DNA from: Catonia carolina
Taxonomy: Eukaryota; Arthropoda; Insecta; Hemiptera; Achilidae
Reading direction: 5' to 3'
Assembly: GCA_035578175.1 (NCBI GenBank)
Contig: JAQMRL010000044.1
Coordinates: forward strand, 310,001-374,000
DNA: 64,000 bases
Position numbers and translations under genes: made by a program. Positions 36,601-47,154 of this stretch are shown one piece after another. The first letter of the stretch is position 1. Each line of letters opens with the position of its first letter. Under the pieces are notes generated by a model that searched no databases, was not told the origin of the DNA, and saw only the letters and a program-made list of their open reading frames with translations.

Positions 36601-37721
36601 TTTGTTATCTTTGGACCTATTATCTTCCGGAGGATCTTTCTCCCAAATTTCCCTGCTTCTCTGAGACCAGCCTTCCCGGTATTCTAAGACACTCACTCAC
36701 ATTAAGACACTTCTAAGACATTCACAGACACACACAGGTTTTATCACAGTACTACAAGCCTAATATCTAAGCTTAGCATGTCTCGAGAGTGCTTTCTTCT
36801 TATACAAGTGGTGAGTTCCTTGAAGTGCACCGGCCATCTTTCCTCGTCTGTTGTTGTTCGTTTCCTTTTTGCTGGTCTTTAGTTATATTATCTCCCTAAG
36901 GTACTTGAAACTATTAACTTTCCCAACTTTTCTGTATTGTGTCTTCAAGTGACGTTTGGTACAACTATTTTGTTTGAAGGATATTAAAATAATTGGAGGC
37001 CTAATCATTTTTTAACCGAATCAAAATTAACACCATCAAGTGCTTCAGGAAAAATGTCATTGTAATGTGTTGTAGAGGTTACATCTTTTAAAATACAATG
37101 TACTATAATGATTTTTAGATTATAGACATTTTCCAGTTACTTTAGACTACCTATTTTAAATGATTATAATCCTTCTGTTTATCTTTAATGAATTTCAATT
37201 GTAAGTCGTATCGGTTATTAAAATCCCAGATTAAATAAGACTTTTAAAACGACTGTACCATATTATCTAGCTTCAATGTTATATTTTTATTTACCAGAGG
37301 TTATTCGAGATACTGATGTAACTCCATAAACGTTTAAGGGAAGATTAACCATTTGGCTGATTCATTTAGGGCGAAGGCAGTCCGAGAATTTAATCAGCTC
37401 TAAATATTCCACTAATTTGAATGTGCTTCCGCATCACTGGCTTCCTTGTTACGGTCATATATTTTATTTCTGTCATAGCCAGCTTTTGTAAGCGAAAACC
37501 AGCTTTTATCCTCTACTACATGAAATATTATTATTTCATATTTATTTAAACATATGTATGTTTTATGTTCGTATTGTTATATTTTTTTAATTGTTATTGT
37601 TTAAAAAATAACTTAAATTGACATAGTTAATATTGTTATAGGCCTGATAAGCAAATAGTTAATAAATTAACAATAAATATGTTTTAAGAAAAATTAATTG
37701 GTATTTTTGTACATAATATAT
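36601..37721. other. Mostly no gene; tiny RT remnant
   Basis: At 36885-36950 the minus strand reads 'KVNSFKYLREI', an RT thumb-type motif also seen at 15590-15655, with nucleotide similarity between the two places. Otherwise AT-rich with nothing to support up to the Gypsy element. Confidence 0.35.
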
Positions 37722-38517
37722 TGTAACAGGAACGAAGGAGAGACGAGAACACACATGAATGTTCCAGAAATTCTATTCATAAAAATACTTAATAAATAAT
37801 AATAGTACATTTACTATTGATAATAGTAACAAGAGGGAGTAATAAAGACAGAAATAACAATACACAATAGATCAGTTTTGTAAATGACAGATTGTAACCA
37901 TAAAAGTGTCTATTCAGTCATAAGGGTATTGTGCGTTATAAAAAGGGTATTTTTATAAAGTTGTTTACGTTTTCTATTTACAATAGTTGACCTATTAACA
38001 AAAGGGATTTTTCTAGCATTCATTAATAAAGAGTTATTATTGTTGTACTTGAGTAGATTTCTCTAAATTGTTCTGGAACGGTCCTTGTGAGTAGGTATAA
38101 AAAGAGACCCGCCTCGAGGCGGTCAGTCAGTAGTCGTGTGATCTTTACCGAACAGTGACGGGTGTGTATTTGCAGGCTATACATCCGAGTATCGTATCCG
38201 TGCAAGATTGTTATACCGTTTCTTTGTGTTTGTGTATTGTAGAGTTGTTAATGTGTAATTGTGTGAATTCCGTTTGTGTTGTATGTTAGTGTAATTTATA
38301 AAAGTGATTGTAAGTAGACTAAGTAAGTTGTAAGTTATTTATTGTTTATCTAGCTTAAGTGAATCATTAAATAATTTATCGTGTTATTTAATTATAATTA
38401 GTTTAATCATTATTTTGTAATCTTTTAGCCTAATAAATATTTGTAATTTGTAAACTTTAGCGTATTAATTATTTAATAACCTAGATCCCGAAACGGACCT
38501 TAGCAATAAGTGTCACA
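37722..38517 (+). repeat. 5' LTR of the Gypsy element
   Basis: 796 bp, TG...CA ends. A TATA-like 'GGTATAAAAAGAG' at ~38094-38106 would be the U3 promoter, followed by the GC-rich 'CGCCTCGAGGCGG' palindrome. An AATAAA-type signal lies in the R/U5 part ('CCTAATAAATATT', ~38430). Confidence 0.95.
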
Positions 38518-38540
38518 TTGGTGTCAGAAGTGCGGGATCT
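38518..38540 (+). promoter_or_regulatory. Primer binding site, tRNA-Leu type
   Basis: After the LTR and one extra T comes TGGTGTCAGAAGTG, complementary to the 3' end of an insect tRNA-Leu as I recall it, over about 14 bases. The next bases (CGGGATC) fit with one extra C. Confidence 0.65.
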
Positions 38541-38774
38541 AGTGTTTTTTTGAAATAATTGTAAGTAAAAGTTCATTTCAGTTAAGTTTCATAAAATTAT
38601 CGTATATAGTAAATTAGTGTTGTTTTTTTTAAATAGTGTTAAAGTTTTGTAAAATCTCTTATCATTACTTGAAAAACTGTTTCATAAGATAGTTCTATTT
38701 TGCTTTCTATAATTAATTTTGTATCTGTACAAGTTGCTAATTTGTTTTGTAATTAATTATAAATTGGTTTTAAA

Positions 38775-39746
38775 ATGGCGAGTTCTGTAGACATGACCGT
38801 ATTAATGCAAATGTTAAATGAGATTAAGACAAGTAATGAAAAGATTAAAGACGAAGTAAAATCTGGAAATGAGGAAATTAATGATAAAATACAGGCAATT
38901 CAGTCAAGTAATGATGAGATAAAAACAGAATTAAAAATAGAGTTAGGAAAAATTAGAGATAATGTAGATAGTTTAAATGATAGGGTAGATTCAGTAGAAT
39001 TTAAGTTAGAAGAAAACGTTAAGGAAGTTAGAAATAGTGTTGTAAAATTTGTAGAAACTAGGTTAAAAGAGAATAATGAATTAATGGACACTAGGCTAGA
39101 AGAAATAGATAAGGCTATAGATATTAGGTTTAAGGACATTGTTAAAACAGTGAAATCAAGTGAACATCGCGGCCCGGTAATTCACGCCGACAGTACATCG
39201 TCCGGGCGCGGAATTAGTGTGAAAGCGCCGAAATTTGACGGAAGTTCTTCGTGGCAAGTCTTTCGACGACAGTTCGAGGCAGCGGCCGACTTCAACACAT
39301 GGTCACCGGCAGAGAAAACAACGGTACTGATGACTTCGCTACAGGGCCAGGCAGCGGAAGTTCTACGCGCTGTACCGGCGACCGCAGGGTACGAAGAAAT
39401 CGTCGCAGCACTAGAAGGGCGATACGGCGAGCATAACTTGGCGGCCATCTACAAGTGTGAGTTACGCGGACGAAGACAGAAGCCGGGCGAAACCTTGCAA
39501 GAATTCGCCCTGGATATTGAACAACTCGCGCAGAAGGCTTTTCCAGAACAGCCTGTCGGGTTTATCCAGGAAGAAGCGGCGCAGTGTTTCGGCAATGGGG
39601 TTCGAGACGCCGAAATGAAGAAACACCTTATTCTACAGGGCCATAAGACACTCAGTGAGGCTCTCACTCAGGCCCTGCGTATAGAAGCTGTCACCGCATC
39701 TACAGATACACCAGCAAAAGTACGGAGGGTGACTGCCGACGAATAA
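38775..39746 (+). CDS. gag: Gypsy Gag protein, ending at a premature stop
   Basis: Encodes 323 residues of the structural protein that forms the cytoplasmic virus-like particle. Residues ~1-125 are a long charged coiled coil ('VDSLNDRVDSVEFKLEEN'). Residues ~150-300 match the retrotransposon gag domain ('VKAPKFDGSSSWQVFRRQFE', 'GETLQEFALDIEQLAQKAF'). A TAA at 39744-39746 ends the frame, but the same frame continues open for another 59 codons to 39926. That stretch includes a CCHC zinc knuckle (CWQCGKPGHFRRNC, 39834-39875), so the stop removes the nucleic-acid-binding part. The coiled-coil segment is strikingly AT-rich (38775-39165) compared with the GC-rich remainder. Confidence 0.9.
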   Translation: MASSVDMTVLMQMLNEIKTSNEKIKDEVKSGNEEINDKIQAIQSSNDEIKTELKIELGKIRDNVDSLNDRVDSVEFKLEENVKEVRNSVVKFVETRLKENNELMDTRLEEIDKAIDIRFKDIVKTVKSSEHRGPVIHADSTSSGRGISVKAPKFDGSSSWQVFRRQFEAAADFNTWSPAEKTTVLMTSLQGQAAEVLRAVPATAGYEEIVAALEGRYGEHNLAAIYKCELRGRRQKPGETLQEFALDIEQLAQKAFPEQPVGFIQEEAAQCFGNGVRDAEMKKHLILQGHKTLSEALTQALRIEAVTASTDTPAKVRRVTADE

Positions 39747-39926
39747 AACGGCTCAAATAGATTTGAAGCCCGGCCTAACCGAAGCACGCCGAGTCAAAAC
39801 CATCGACGGACACCGACCAGCGAAAAGCAGCTGTGCTGGCAATGTGGAAAGCCAGGCCACTTTAGAAGGAACTGCGGAGAGAATAAGCCGACATCCGACC
39901 AGGGAAACGACGAAACGCCGGCGTAA
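39747..39926 (+). other. Gag C-terminal extension with zinc knuckle
   Basis: This is the same frame as gag after its TAA. It contains a CX2CX4HX4C zinc knuckle and ends at TAA 39924-39926. It is translated only if the upstream stop is read through, or in intact family members. The candidate frameshift site lies inside it. Confidence 0.8.
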
Positions 39927-39943
39927 AGAGGGGACCGCCGGCG
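39902..39943 (+). promoter_or_regulatory. Candidate -1 ribosomal frameshift signal between gag and pol
   Basis: The heptamer GGGAAAC (39902-39908) is in the correct phase (G GGA AAC in the gag frame). A 7-base spacer follows, then an 8-bp self-complementary stem CGCCGGCG (39916-39923 with 39936-39943) closing a 12-base loop. The gag frame's final stop lies in the loop. The pol frame is -1 relative to gag and already open here. All parts of a classic retroviral-type signal are present. Confidence 0.8.
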
Positions 39944-42900
39944 CCGAAGATCTCTTCCCCTCCAGCCATCTTCAGTCTAGCCACCGTACGAGGAGGGTCA
40001 GACAGCCTCATCGCCGACGGATTATTAAATAACAGGCCATGCTCTATTACCGTAGACACGGGGGCCTCTATTTCAGTAATTCGGCCGGACAAGGCGACCC
40101 GCTGCAAGAGAAGGAAAGTAAACCAGAAGTACGCCGTGCAGACCGCTTCGGGCAGCACACTGCCTATTAAGGACGAAGCCTTAGTTAATATAACACTCGG
40201 GTGTTACAAACTACAAGCCTGGGTGTTTGTCGCCGACATCGTGGATGAATTCATATTAGGGCTTGACATACTGAGATCGCACGACGCTGCAGTAGATATC
40301 GGACGCCACTTGCTGAAGATGGGGCGGTGTGAAGTAGCGTTATGGAGTCCTCGCCTCAAGCCCAGCAATGCTGATGTTCTACTAAAGGCGGACGAAGTGA
40401 TACCTGCCCGATGCGAGAAGATTGTAACGGCCACACTGTCGAATAATCTGGGCACCAACAGCGGCGTTACGGAAGCTGGTGAAATCACCGGAAAGGAAGG
40501 AGTGATCATCGGGCGAGCTGTAGTACCGAACAGCAAGACGATCTCCGTCCGGGTAGCGAATTTGGATTCCTCAGATAAGGTACTACCGAAGGGAACTGTT
40601 CTTGGTAACTGCGAACCAGTAACTTGGACATCTGAACCGCCAAGAGCACTAAATCAGGGAAGGCGTCGGAAGAACCCGGAACTACAGCAACTGACGGCGG
40701 CAGCCGGCGTGGAGCTCAGCGATAATACACGGAAGGGACTTGACAACCTAATCAGGGACTTCCAAGACATATTCGCGACGGAAGAAGAAGGATACGGCCG
40801 TACTAATCAAGTGTACCATCGAATCGACACTGGAGATGCTCAACCGATACGCCAGCCGCCGAGACGACTACCGCTAGCAAAACAGGGAGAGGTTGATAAG
40901 ATGGTGGAAGACATGAGAAGGCAAGGCGTCATCGAAGAGTCCGACAGCCCTTGGTCATCGCCTGTAGTGTTAGTAAAGAAGAAGAACGGCGAGTTACGAT
41001 TCTGCGTGGACTACAGGAAGTTAAATGATGTAACCAAGAAAGACTGCTTTCCTCTTCCTCGGATCGACGATACACTAGACACTCTTGAAGGAGCGAAATG
41101 GTTCTCTACACTCGACTTGAAAAGTGGATACTGGCAGGTTGCAGTTCATCCAGAAGACAAGGAGAAGACTGCGTTCTCGACTGGACGAGGCCTTTGGCAG
41201 TTCACAGTGATGCCGTTTGGACTATGCAACGCGCCGGCCACTTTCGAGAGGTTGATGGAGTCAGTTCTACGAGGATTGACGTTTGAATCCTGCCTCGTCT
41301 ATTTAGACGACATCATTGTGCTAGGACGCACAGAAGAAGAACACCTGCAGAATCTAAGGAAAGTGTTCCAGCGGCTGCGAGGCGTCGGGTTGAAGTTGAA
41401 TCCGAAGAAATGTAATCTTTTTCGGCGAGAAGTACAGTACCTGGGCCATATCGTATCAGCAGCAGGCGTCGCCGCAGACCCCGACAAACTGAAAGCCGTA
41501 AAGGAGTGGCCTACACCACAAAACAAGCATGATGTTCGAAGTTTCCTAGGACTGTGCGCGTACTACCGCCGGTTTATTCAAGGCTTCTCCAACATTGCGA
41601 AGCCTTTGACACGCCTGACGGAGGACAAGAAGAACTATCAGTGGGGACGAGAAGAAGAAGAGTCTTTTAAGCGGCTGAAAGAAAAACTATGCTCCGCGCC
41701 AATCCTGAGCTACCCGAACTCAGAAGACCGTTTCATCGTCGACACGGATGCCAGCAACGTCGGAATCGGTGGTGTACTCTCTCAAGTCCAAGGAGGCGAA
41801 GAGAAGGTTATCGGCTATTTTAGCAGAACTCTGTCGCGACCGGAGAGAAACTACTGCGTGACGAGACGTGAGCTGTTAGCGGTCGTCAAGACGATTGAAC
41901 ACTTCCGGAAATATCTGTACGGGAGGGAGTTCACACTTCGGACCGATCATTCGGCACTGACATGGCTTCTGAACTTCAAGAACTTGGAAGGTCAAACCGT
42001 GCGCTGGGTCGAGCGTTTGCAGGAGTACAGCTACAAAGCCGAGCATCGCCCTGGGAAAAACCACTCGAACGCGGACGCCTTGTCAAGAAGGCCATGTGCT
42101 CAGGACTGTAAGCACTGTCTGAAGATCGAGCAGCGAGGTGACGAGGCTGAGGTACGGATAATTACGACGGTGGCGGCAGATGGCTGGAGCGACGACGATC
42201 TTCGCGAGGAACAGCGGCAGGACCCGGACATAGGACCCCTGATCAACGAGAAGGAGTCAGGCCAACGACCATCGTGGGAAGATATCAGCTTGAGAAGCCC
42301 GGAATATAAAAGCTACTGGGCGCAGTGGGACTCATTCTCCGTGAGGGACGGCTTGCTGTATAGAGAGTGGCAGTCAGTGGATGGCAGTAAGCGCGTCCCG
42401 CAGCTAGTACTTCCACGCACAAAGACGAAGGACGTTATGTCAGAACTACACGGCGGCACTTCAGGCGGACACCTCGGCGTCAAGAAGACTATGGAGAAAA
42501 TTCGTCAGCGCTACTACTGGCTCCACTTACGGGACGACGTCGAGAATTTCTGCAAGTTGTGTGACACCTGTGCGGCTAGTCGAGGGCCGCGGACTCGAAG
42601 TAAAGGACAAATGCGGCAGTACAATGTGGGAGCTCCGTTCGAGCGCATCGCCATTGACATTGCTGGTCCGTTTCCCGTGACAGACGGCGGAAACAAGTAT
42701 CTATTAGTGACCATGGATTACTTCACTAAGTGGCCGGAAGTATACGCCATCCCAAACCAAGAGGCGGCTACGGTGGCGGAAACCTTAGTGAACGAGCTGT
42801 TCTCCCGATTCGGAGTACCGAGAGAGCTACACAGTGATCAAGGGCGGAACTTCGAATCGCAGCTACTTCAAGAAGTACTGGAACGATTGGGCGTCCACAA

Positions 42901-43498
42901 GACAAGGACAACAGCATTACACCCGCAGTCGGAAGGAATGGTCGAGCGCTACATCAAGACAGTTGAAGAGCATCTGCGCAAGGTAGTCTCCAAAAATCAA
43001 CGAGACTGGGACCAGAAGCTTCCTCTTTTCTTGATGGCCTACAGAGCGGCGATACATGAAACCACCGGCTTGACACCCGCCAAGATGATGTTCGGCCGTG
43101 AACTACGGTTGCCCTGTGATCTGCTGTTCGGCGCCCCGCCTGACAAGGAACAACCAGCGCAACAGTACACCGCGGAATTGGTAGCAAGTATCCACGAAAT
43201 CCACGAGTATGCACGGAGACATCTGCAAGTAGCAAGTGATCGAATGAAGGCAAGATACGACTTGATGGCTAACTCCGCGGGATTTCGACCAGATGACCAT
43301 GTATGGCTCTACAGACCGAGAAGGAAGAAAGGAAGGTGCCCTAAGCTGGAAAATCAATGGGAAGGCCCGTATGCTGTCCTCGATCGCATCAACGACGTGG
43401 TCTACCGAGTACAGCGACGCCCAGGGACCAAGAAGATGGTAGTTCATCTCGATCGATTGGCACCGTACTTAGGGGCTACTCGGGACGAGCAGCCTTAA
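39908..43498 (+). CDS. pol: Gypsy Pol polyprotein
   Basis: Open in the -1 frame from the slip site to 43498 (~1196 codons), with no own ATG needed. Order: aspartic protease (TVDTGASISV, ~40049); reverse transcriptase ('LDLKSGYWQVAVHPEDKEKT' at ~41113, 'CLVYLDDIIV' at ~41291); RNase H ('DTDASNVGIGGVLS' at ~41741, 'RTDHSALTWL'); integrase with an HHCC zinc finger ('HLGVKKTMEKIRQRYYW', 'CKLCDTC') and the DDE residues in 'IAIDIAGPF' (42650), 'HSDQGRNFES' (42831) and 'EGMVERY' (42932). A GPY/F-like end ('WEGPYAVLDRINDVVYRV') and 'HLDRLAPY' follow. The order protease-RT-RNaseH-integrase is Ty3/Gypsy. No break was seen, so this pol may be functional. Confidence 0.95.
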   Translation, partial: RRNAGVKRGPPAPKISSPPAIFSLATVRGGSDSLIADGLLNNRPCSITVDTGASISVIRPDKATRCKRRKVNQKYAVQTASGSTLPIKDEALVNITLGCYKLQAWVFVADIVDEFILGLDILRSHDAAVDIGRHLLKMGRCEVALWSPRLKPSNADVLLKADEVIPARCEKIVTATLSNNLGTNSGVTEAGEITGKEGVIIGRAVVPNSKTISVRVANLDSSDKVLPKGTVLGNCEPVTWTSEPPRALNQGRRRKNPELQQLTAAAGVELSDNTRKGLDNLIRDFQDIFATEEEGYGRTNQVYHRIDTGDAQPIRQPPRRLPLAKQGEVDKMVEDMRRQGVIEESDSPWSSPVVLVKKKNGELRFCVDYRKLNDVTKKDCFPLPRIDDTLDTLEGAKWFSTLDLKSGYWQVAVHPEDKEKTAFSTGRGLWQFTVMPFGLCNAPATFERLMESVLRGLTFESCLVYLDDIIVLGRTEEEHLQNLRKVFQRLRGVGLKLNPKKCNLFRREVQYLGHIVSAAGVAADPDKLKAVKEWPTPQNKHDVRSFLGLCAYYRRFIQGFSNIAKPLTRLTEDKKNYQWGREEEESFKRLKEKLCSAPILSYPNSEDRFIVDTDASNVGIGGVLSQVQGGEEKVIGYFSRTLSRPERNYCVTRRELLAVVKTIEHFRKYLYGREFTLRTDHSALTWLLNFKNLEGQTVRWVERLQEYSYKAEHRPGKNHSNADALSRRPCAQDCKHCLKIEQRGDEAEVRIITTVAADGWSDDDLREEQRQDPDIGPLINEKESGQRPSWEDISLRSPEYKSYWAQWDSFSVRDGLLYREWQSVDGSKRVPQLVLPRTKTKDVMSELHGGTSGGHLGVKKTMEKIRQRYYWLHLRDDVENFCKLCDTCAASRGPRTRSKGQMRQYNVGAPFERIAIDIAGPFPVTDGGNKYLLVTMDYFTKWPEVYAIPNQEAATVAETLVNELFSRFGVPRELHSDQGRNFESQLLQEVLERLGVHKTRTTALHPQSEGMVERYIKTVEEHLRKVVSKNQRDWDQKLPLFLMAYRAAIHETTGLTPAKMMFGRELRLPCDLLFGAPPDKEQPAQQYTAELVASIHEIHEYARRHLQVASDRMKARYDLMANSAGFRPDDHVWLYRPRRKKGRCPKLENQWEGPYAVLDRINDVVYRVQRRPGTKKMVVHLDRLAPYLGATRDEQP

Positions 43499-43509
43499 GA
43501 AGGGGGCAA
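43497..43509 (+). promoter_or_regulatory. Polypurine tract
   Basis: AAGAAGGGGGCAA lies immediately before the 3' LTR and overlaps the pol stop codon. It would prime plus-strand DNA synthesis. Confidence 0.8.
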
Positions 43510-44305
43510 TGTAACAGGAACGAAGGAGAGACGAGAACACACATGAATGTTCCAGAAATTCTATTCATAAAAATACTTAATAAATAATAATAGTACATTT
43601 ACTATTGATAATAGTAACAAGAGGGAGTAATAAAGACAGAAATAACAATACACAATAGATCAGTTTTGTAAATGACAGATTGTAACCATAAAAGTGTCTA
43701 TTCAGTCATAAGGGTATTGTGCGTTATAAAAAGGGTATTTTTATAAAGTTGTTTACGTTTTCTATTTACAATAGTTGACCTATTAACAAAAGGGATTTTT
43801 CTAGCATTCATTAATAAAGAGTTATTATTGTTGTACTTGAGTAGATTTCTCTAAATTGTTCTGGAACGGTCCTTGTGAGTAGGTATAAAAAGAGACCCGC
43901 CTCGAGGCGGTCAGTCAGTAGTCGTGTGATCTTTGCCGAACAGTGACGGGTGTGTATTTGCAGGCTATACATCCGAGTATCGTATCCGTGCAAGATTGTT
44001 ATACCGTTTCTTTGTGTTTGTGTATTGTAGAGTTGTTAATGTGTAATTGTGTGAATTCCGTTTGTGTTGTATGTTAGTGTAATTTATAAAAGTGATTGTA
44101 AGTAGACTAAGTAAGTTGTAAGTTATTTATTGTTTATCTAGCTTAAGTGAATCATTAAATAATTTATCGTGTTATTTAATTATAATTAGTTTAATCATTA
44201 TTTTGTAATCTTTTAGCCTAATAAATATTTGTAATTTGTAAACTTTAGCGTATTAATTATTTAATAACCTAGATCCCGAAACGGACCTTAGCAATAAGTG
44301 TCACA
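43510..44305 (+). repeat. 3' LTR of the Gypsy element
   Basis: 796 bp, same length and ends as the 5' LTR. One base difference seen (43935). Confidence 0.95.
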
Positions 44306-44384
44306 ATATTATGTATATGTTTAAGAGACAATATTATTCCATAATGTATTATTGTACATATTATTATTATTATTATACTGTCAG

Positions 44385-45744
44385 TGTGTTGCGTTGACAA
44401 ATGTAGATGAGTATAAATACTTGGGAGTTTATTTTGATCATCACCATAAATGGGATAAACATATTTTCTATATTTCCAGACGGTTGCAAGTTGTATCGAT
44501 TAAACTTTACCAGGCACGTTTCTACTTGCCTCTCCATCATAGGCGTCTCCTATACTTGTCACTGTTTGAGTCTTTAACGCGCTATGGAGTCACGAGCTGG
44601 GGTCATGCCCCTGATTATTTGCTGCAGCGAATAAATGCTATACAAAGAAAAACCTTAAAATTCTTGGTTGGAAAAGGTGAGAATTCTCATTTGAATTTGA
44701 CAAGACCTATAAACAACACCTTTTTAACAGCTAAAGGCCTTTTACATTACCTATTACTGATAAATAACTTTTATGACCCGAGGTACCGTGAACAAGCACG
44801 CAGTGACTATGAATTACGACGGAAGACATTCATCCAACTTCAAACAACTACAAGCTACAAACAACTACGGCAGACGTTTGGACTGTTTTATAATTCCAAA
44901 ATTACTAAACTCCCTACCGGATGAAATTTTATTTCTAGGCAAATACAAGGAATTAAAAATAAAATTACTAACATGGGCTGGAAATGTAACATGATGTGCA
45001 CGAGAACCAGCAGTCAATGAACGGAGCCTTAATTGTTGGACTTAAGATTAAGAATTTCATCATTCCCTTTTTATTATTATTATTATTTTTTTTTTTTTTT
45101 TTTTTTTAAATTTATTTAACGTCGCATCAACATCAAGGTCATTAGCGACGACGTTGGGGTGTAACTGTGTGTGATGAGAATGAAATGATTTTTTTGTAAC
45201 GTATGAAAATATGCCGTGCCTGAGTGGGATTCGAACCCAGGACCGCATGATGAGAGGCGAGCACGTTACCAACTGCGCCAATGCGGCCGGCTATTATTAT
45301 TATTATTATTATTATTATTTAGAATTTTTTTTTTATTATTATTATTTTTATTATAATCTTTTTTGCTGTTTGTTATACTCCATTTTTTTAATACCGCTTT
45401 TGTAATTCATGGTAATATTTTGATGCTATTTTATTTTCATTTTGTATTCTTTTTTTACCTATTCTTTAATAACTCAATTATATTTAAAAACTATGATATT
45501 ATATGTATTAGATACATTATTTTTGCACTTCATTAATATTGTTATAAGGTAAGCAGGCTTTTTTTATTGTAACTTCTACTTTTAATTTTATTGTTAACAA
45601 TCTGTGTTATTGAATTTTCGTATTTTTAATTTTATTGTTTGTTTTGTAATTTACTTTTGTATATTTCTGTCGACAGACCCAGGTCTGACGGAAATTATCT
45701 TTGTAGAAAACGAAAATAAAATGAATTGAATTGAATTGAATTGA

Positions 45745-45746
<2 letters not shown>
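44385..45746 (+). pseudogene. 5'-truncated non-LTR element with (GAATT)n tail, interrupted by a SINE
   Basis: A frame running to 44924 reads as the end of an RT: 'NVDEYKYLGVYFDHHHKWDK', 'SLFESLTRYGVTSWGHAPDY' and 'INAIQRKTLKFLV'. A frameshift near 44900 separates the last ~25 codons. The 3' untranslated part ends at 45722-45746 with AAAATGAATTGAATTGAATT, a tandem pentamer tail as in CR1/I-like elements. A family C SINE sits in the 3' part at 45109-45292. The left side is truncated at an (ATT)n tract. Confidence 0.72.
45109..45292 (-). mobile_element. tRNA-related SINE, family C, copy 2
   Basis: Minus-strand copy of the SINE at 31684-31868, with the same head, B box (GGATTCGAACCC on this strand) and AT-rich tail, next to (ATT)n and poly(T) runs. 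Confidence 0.88.
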
Positions 45747-45781
<35 letters not shown>

Positions 45782-45785
45782 GGCC

Positions 45786-45852
<67 letters not shown>
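45747..45852. repeat. (ATT)n microsatellite
   Basis: About 105 bp of ATT repeats with one short interruption (AGGCCT near 45782), directly following the pentamer tail. PolyAsn and polyIle frames here are artefacts. Confidence 0.9.
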
Positions 45853-45854
<2 letters not shown>

Positions 45855-46377
45855 ATATGTACACATAATTACATAATTTTTATAAAGTAATGTAGATTAA
45901 AAAAATAGCTTTATATAATGTTTAGTTTTAGTAAATTTAGAATATAACTCCATCCCATCCGCAGGCTAGGCCTATGCGGGAGTTGGAAAATTACTTATAA
46001 AGAGATTTATTTTGTATTTTGTTCTTGATAGAATAAATCTTGTTCCAGAATTTATAAATGTACTAAGTATGATATGTTTTATAGATGTGTTTTTTATGTA
46101 TTTTGTATTTTTTTCTAGATAGATAAATAAAGTATTGTTATAACTCGTTCTGGAGTGGACTTGTGAATACGACGCCAAAATTAACGTCAACAATGTCTAC
46201 AGTTTACTATTTACTATTTGCGTTTAGGAGAATCGTCTAATGTATCTTCAAATAACAAAATATAACGTAAAGTTATCTACCACCAACAACAAACAAAGCC
46301 AATCGTTTCAATCTAACATTCAATAGCTAATTTATTTTTCGCAGGCTTCATTATAACACCACCTCCCTCTCAAGGAT
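45853..46377. other. Possible LTR of the following Gypsy fragment
   Basis: Read on the minus strand, a 'TGTTATAATGAAGCC' type LTR start lies near 46350, directly after the pol remnant, so part of this stretch may be a degenerate LTR. The far boundary is not visible. Confidence 0.3.
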
Positions 46378-47150
46378 GTTGGTTCCCAATACCTTCCAGC
46401 TCTCCTTTGTACGGTGTTGTAAGGCGATCTAAATGAACCACCTTCGGCTTGGAGCGTTTGCCGACACATTGCACTAGATACAAAACATCATTAATCCACT
46501 GCACTACGACATAGGGGCCTTCCCACGGTGCCTTTAGTATCAGACGTGTTCCTTTCTTCCTTGTAGAATTGTACAACCACACCTTATCTCCAACGCAGTA
46601 CCCCGATGATGTGCTGCTAGATCGTAACGACTCTTAATTTTCGCATTGGATAGATTCAGACTAGTTCACGCAAGTTGATGAATCCTTCGTAGTCGTTCTT
46701 CCACCTTACTGACGTATTCCACTGTAATGCACTGAAGCATTTGTTTGATCTGTAGGGGTACCAAATACCAAATCACACGACAGTCTAAGATCTCTTCCAA
46801 ACACCATTTCTGCCGAACTCCAACCAGTCGCTTGATGAGTTGCTGAACGATAAGCCAACAAGAACATAGGCAACTTAGTATCCCAGTCCTCCTGACTCTC
46901 CAATTCAACTTGTTTCAGGTACTCTTCAAGAGTACGATAGTATCGCTCCACCATACCGTCTGATTGTGGATGTAACGGCGTTGTCCTGGTCTTCCTCATC
47001 CCCAGCAACTGACAAATTTCCTAAAGAAGTTTCGACTCAAAGTTCCTACCTTGGTCACTATATAGCTCCGAAGGGACACCGAAACGACAGATCCAATCTT
47101 GTACTAGGTGCTCGGTCACTGTAGCAGCTCCTTCGTCTCGAATTGGATAC
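46378..47150 (-). pseudogene. Ty3/Gypsy integrase fragment
   Basis: Minus-strand frames match the end of the Pol protein at 42800-43480 but are clearly diverged. Near 47075 there is 'GVPSELYSDQGRNFESKLL', then 'TTPLHPQSDGMVERYYRTLE' (47008-46706), then the GPY/F region 'PWEGPYVVVQWINDVLYLVQ' and 'VVHLDRLTTPY' (46582-46378). Frameshifts and stops interrupt it. The upstream pol is missing where a dispersed-repeat copy begins. Confidence 0.85.
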
Positions 47151-47154
47151 ACCA

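Larger units (their letters stand above)
37722..44305 (+). mobile_element. Complete Ty3/Gypsy LTR retrotransposon
   Basis: 6.58 kb, bounded by two 796-bp LTRs that start TGTAACAGG and end GTGTCACA. The 4-bp sequence ATAT flanks both sides (37718-37721 and 44306-44309), consistent with the short target duplication of this superfamily. Primer binding site, gag, pol and polypurine tract are all present in order. I noticed only one LTR-LTR difference (A at 38147, G at 43935), so the insertion is very recent. No env-like gene follows pol. Confidence 0.96.

Noticed and set aside
40136..40138. Start of the Gypsy pol gene at 40136
   Set aside because: The codon is GTG and the protease motif lies upstream in the same open frame; entry by frameshift at 39902-39908 is better supported.
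45607..45866. PolyAsn and polyIle frames
   Set aside because: They come from the (ATT)n microsatellite.
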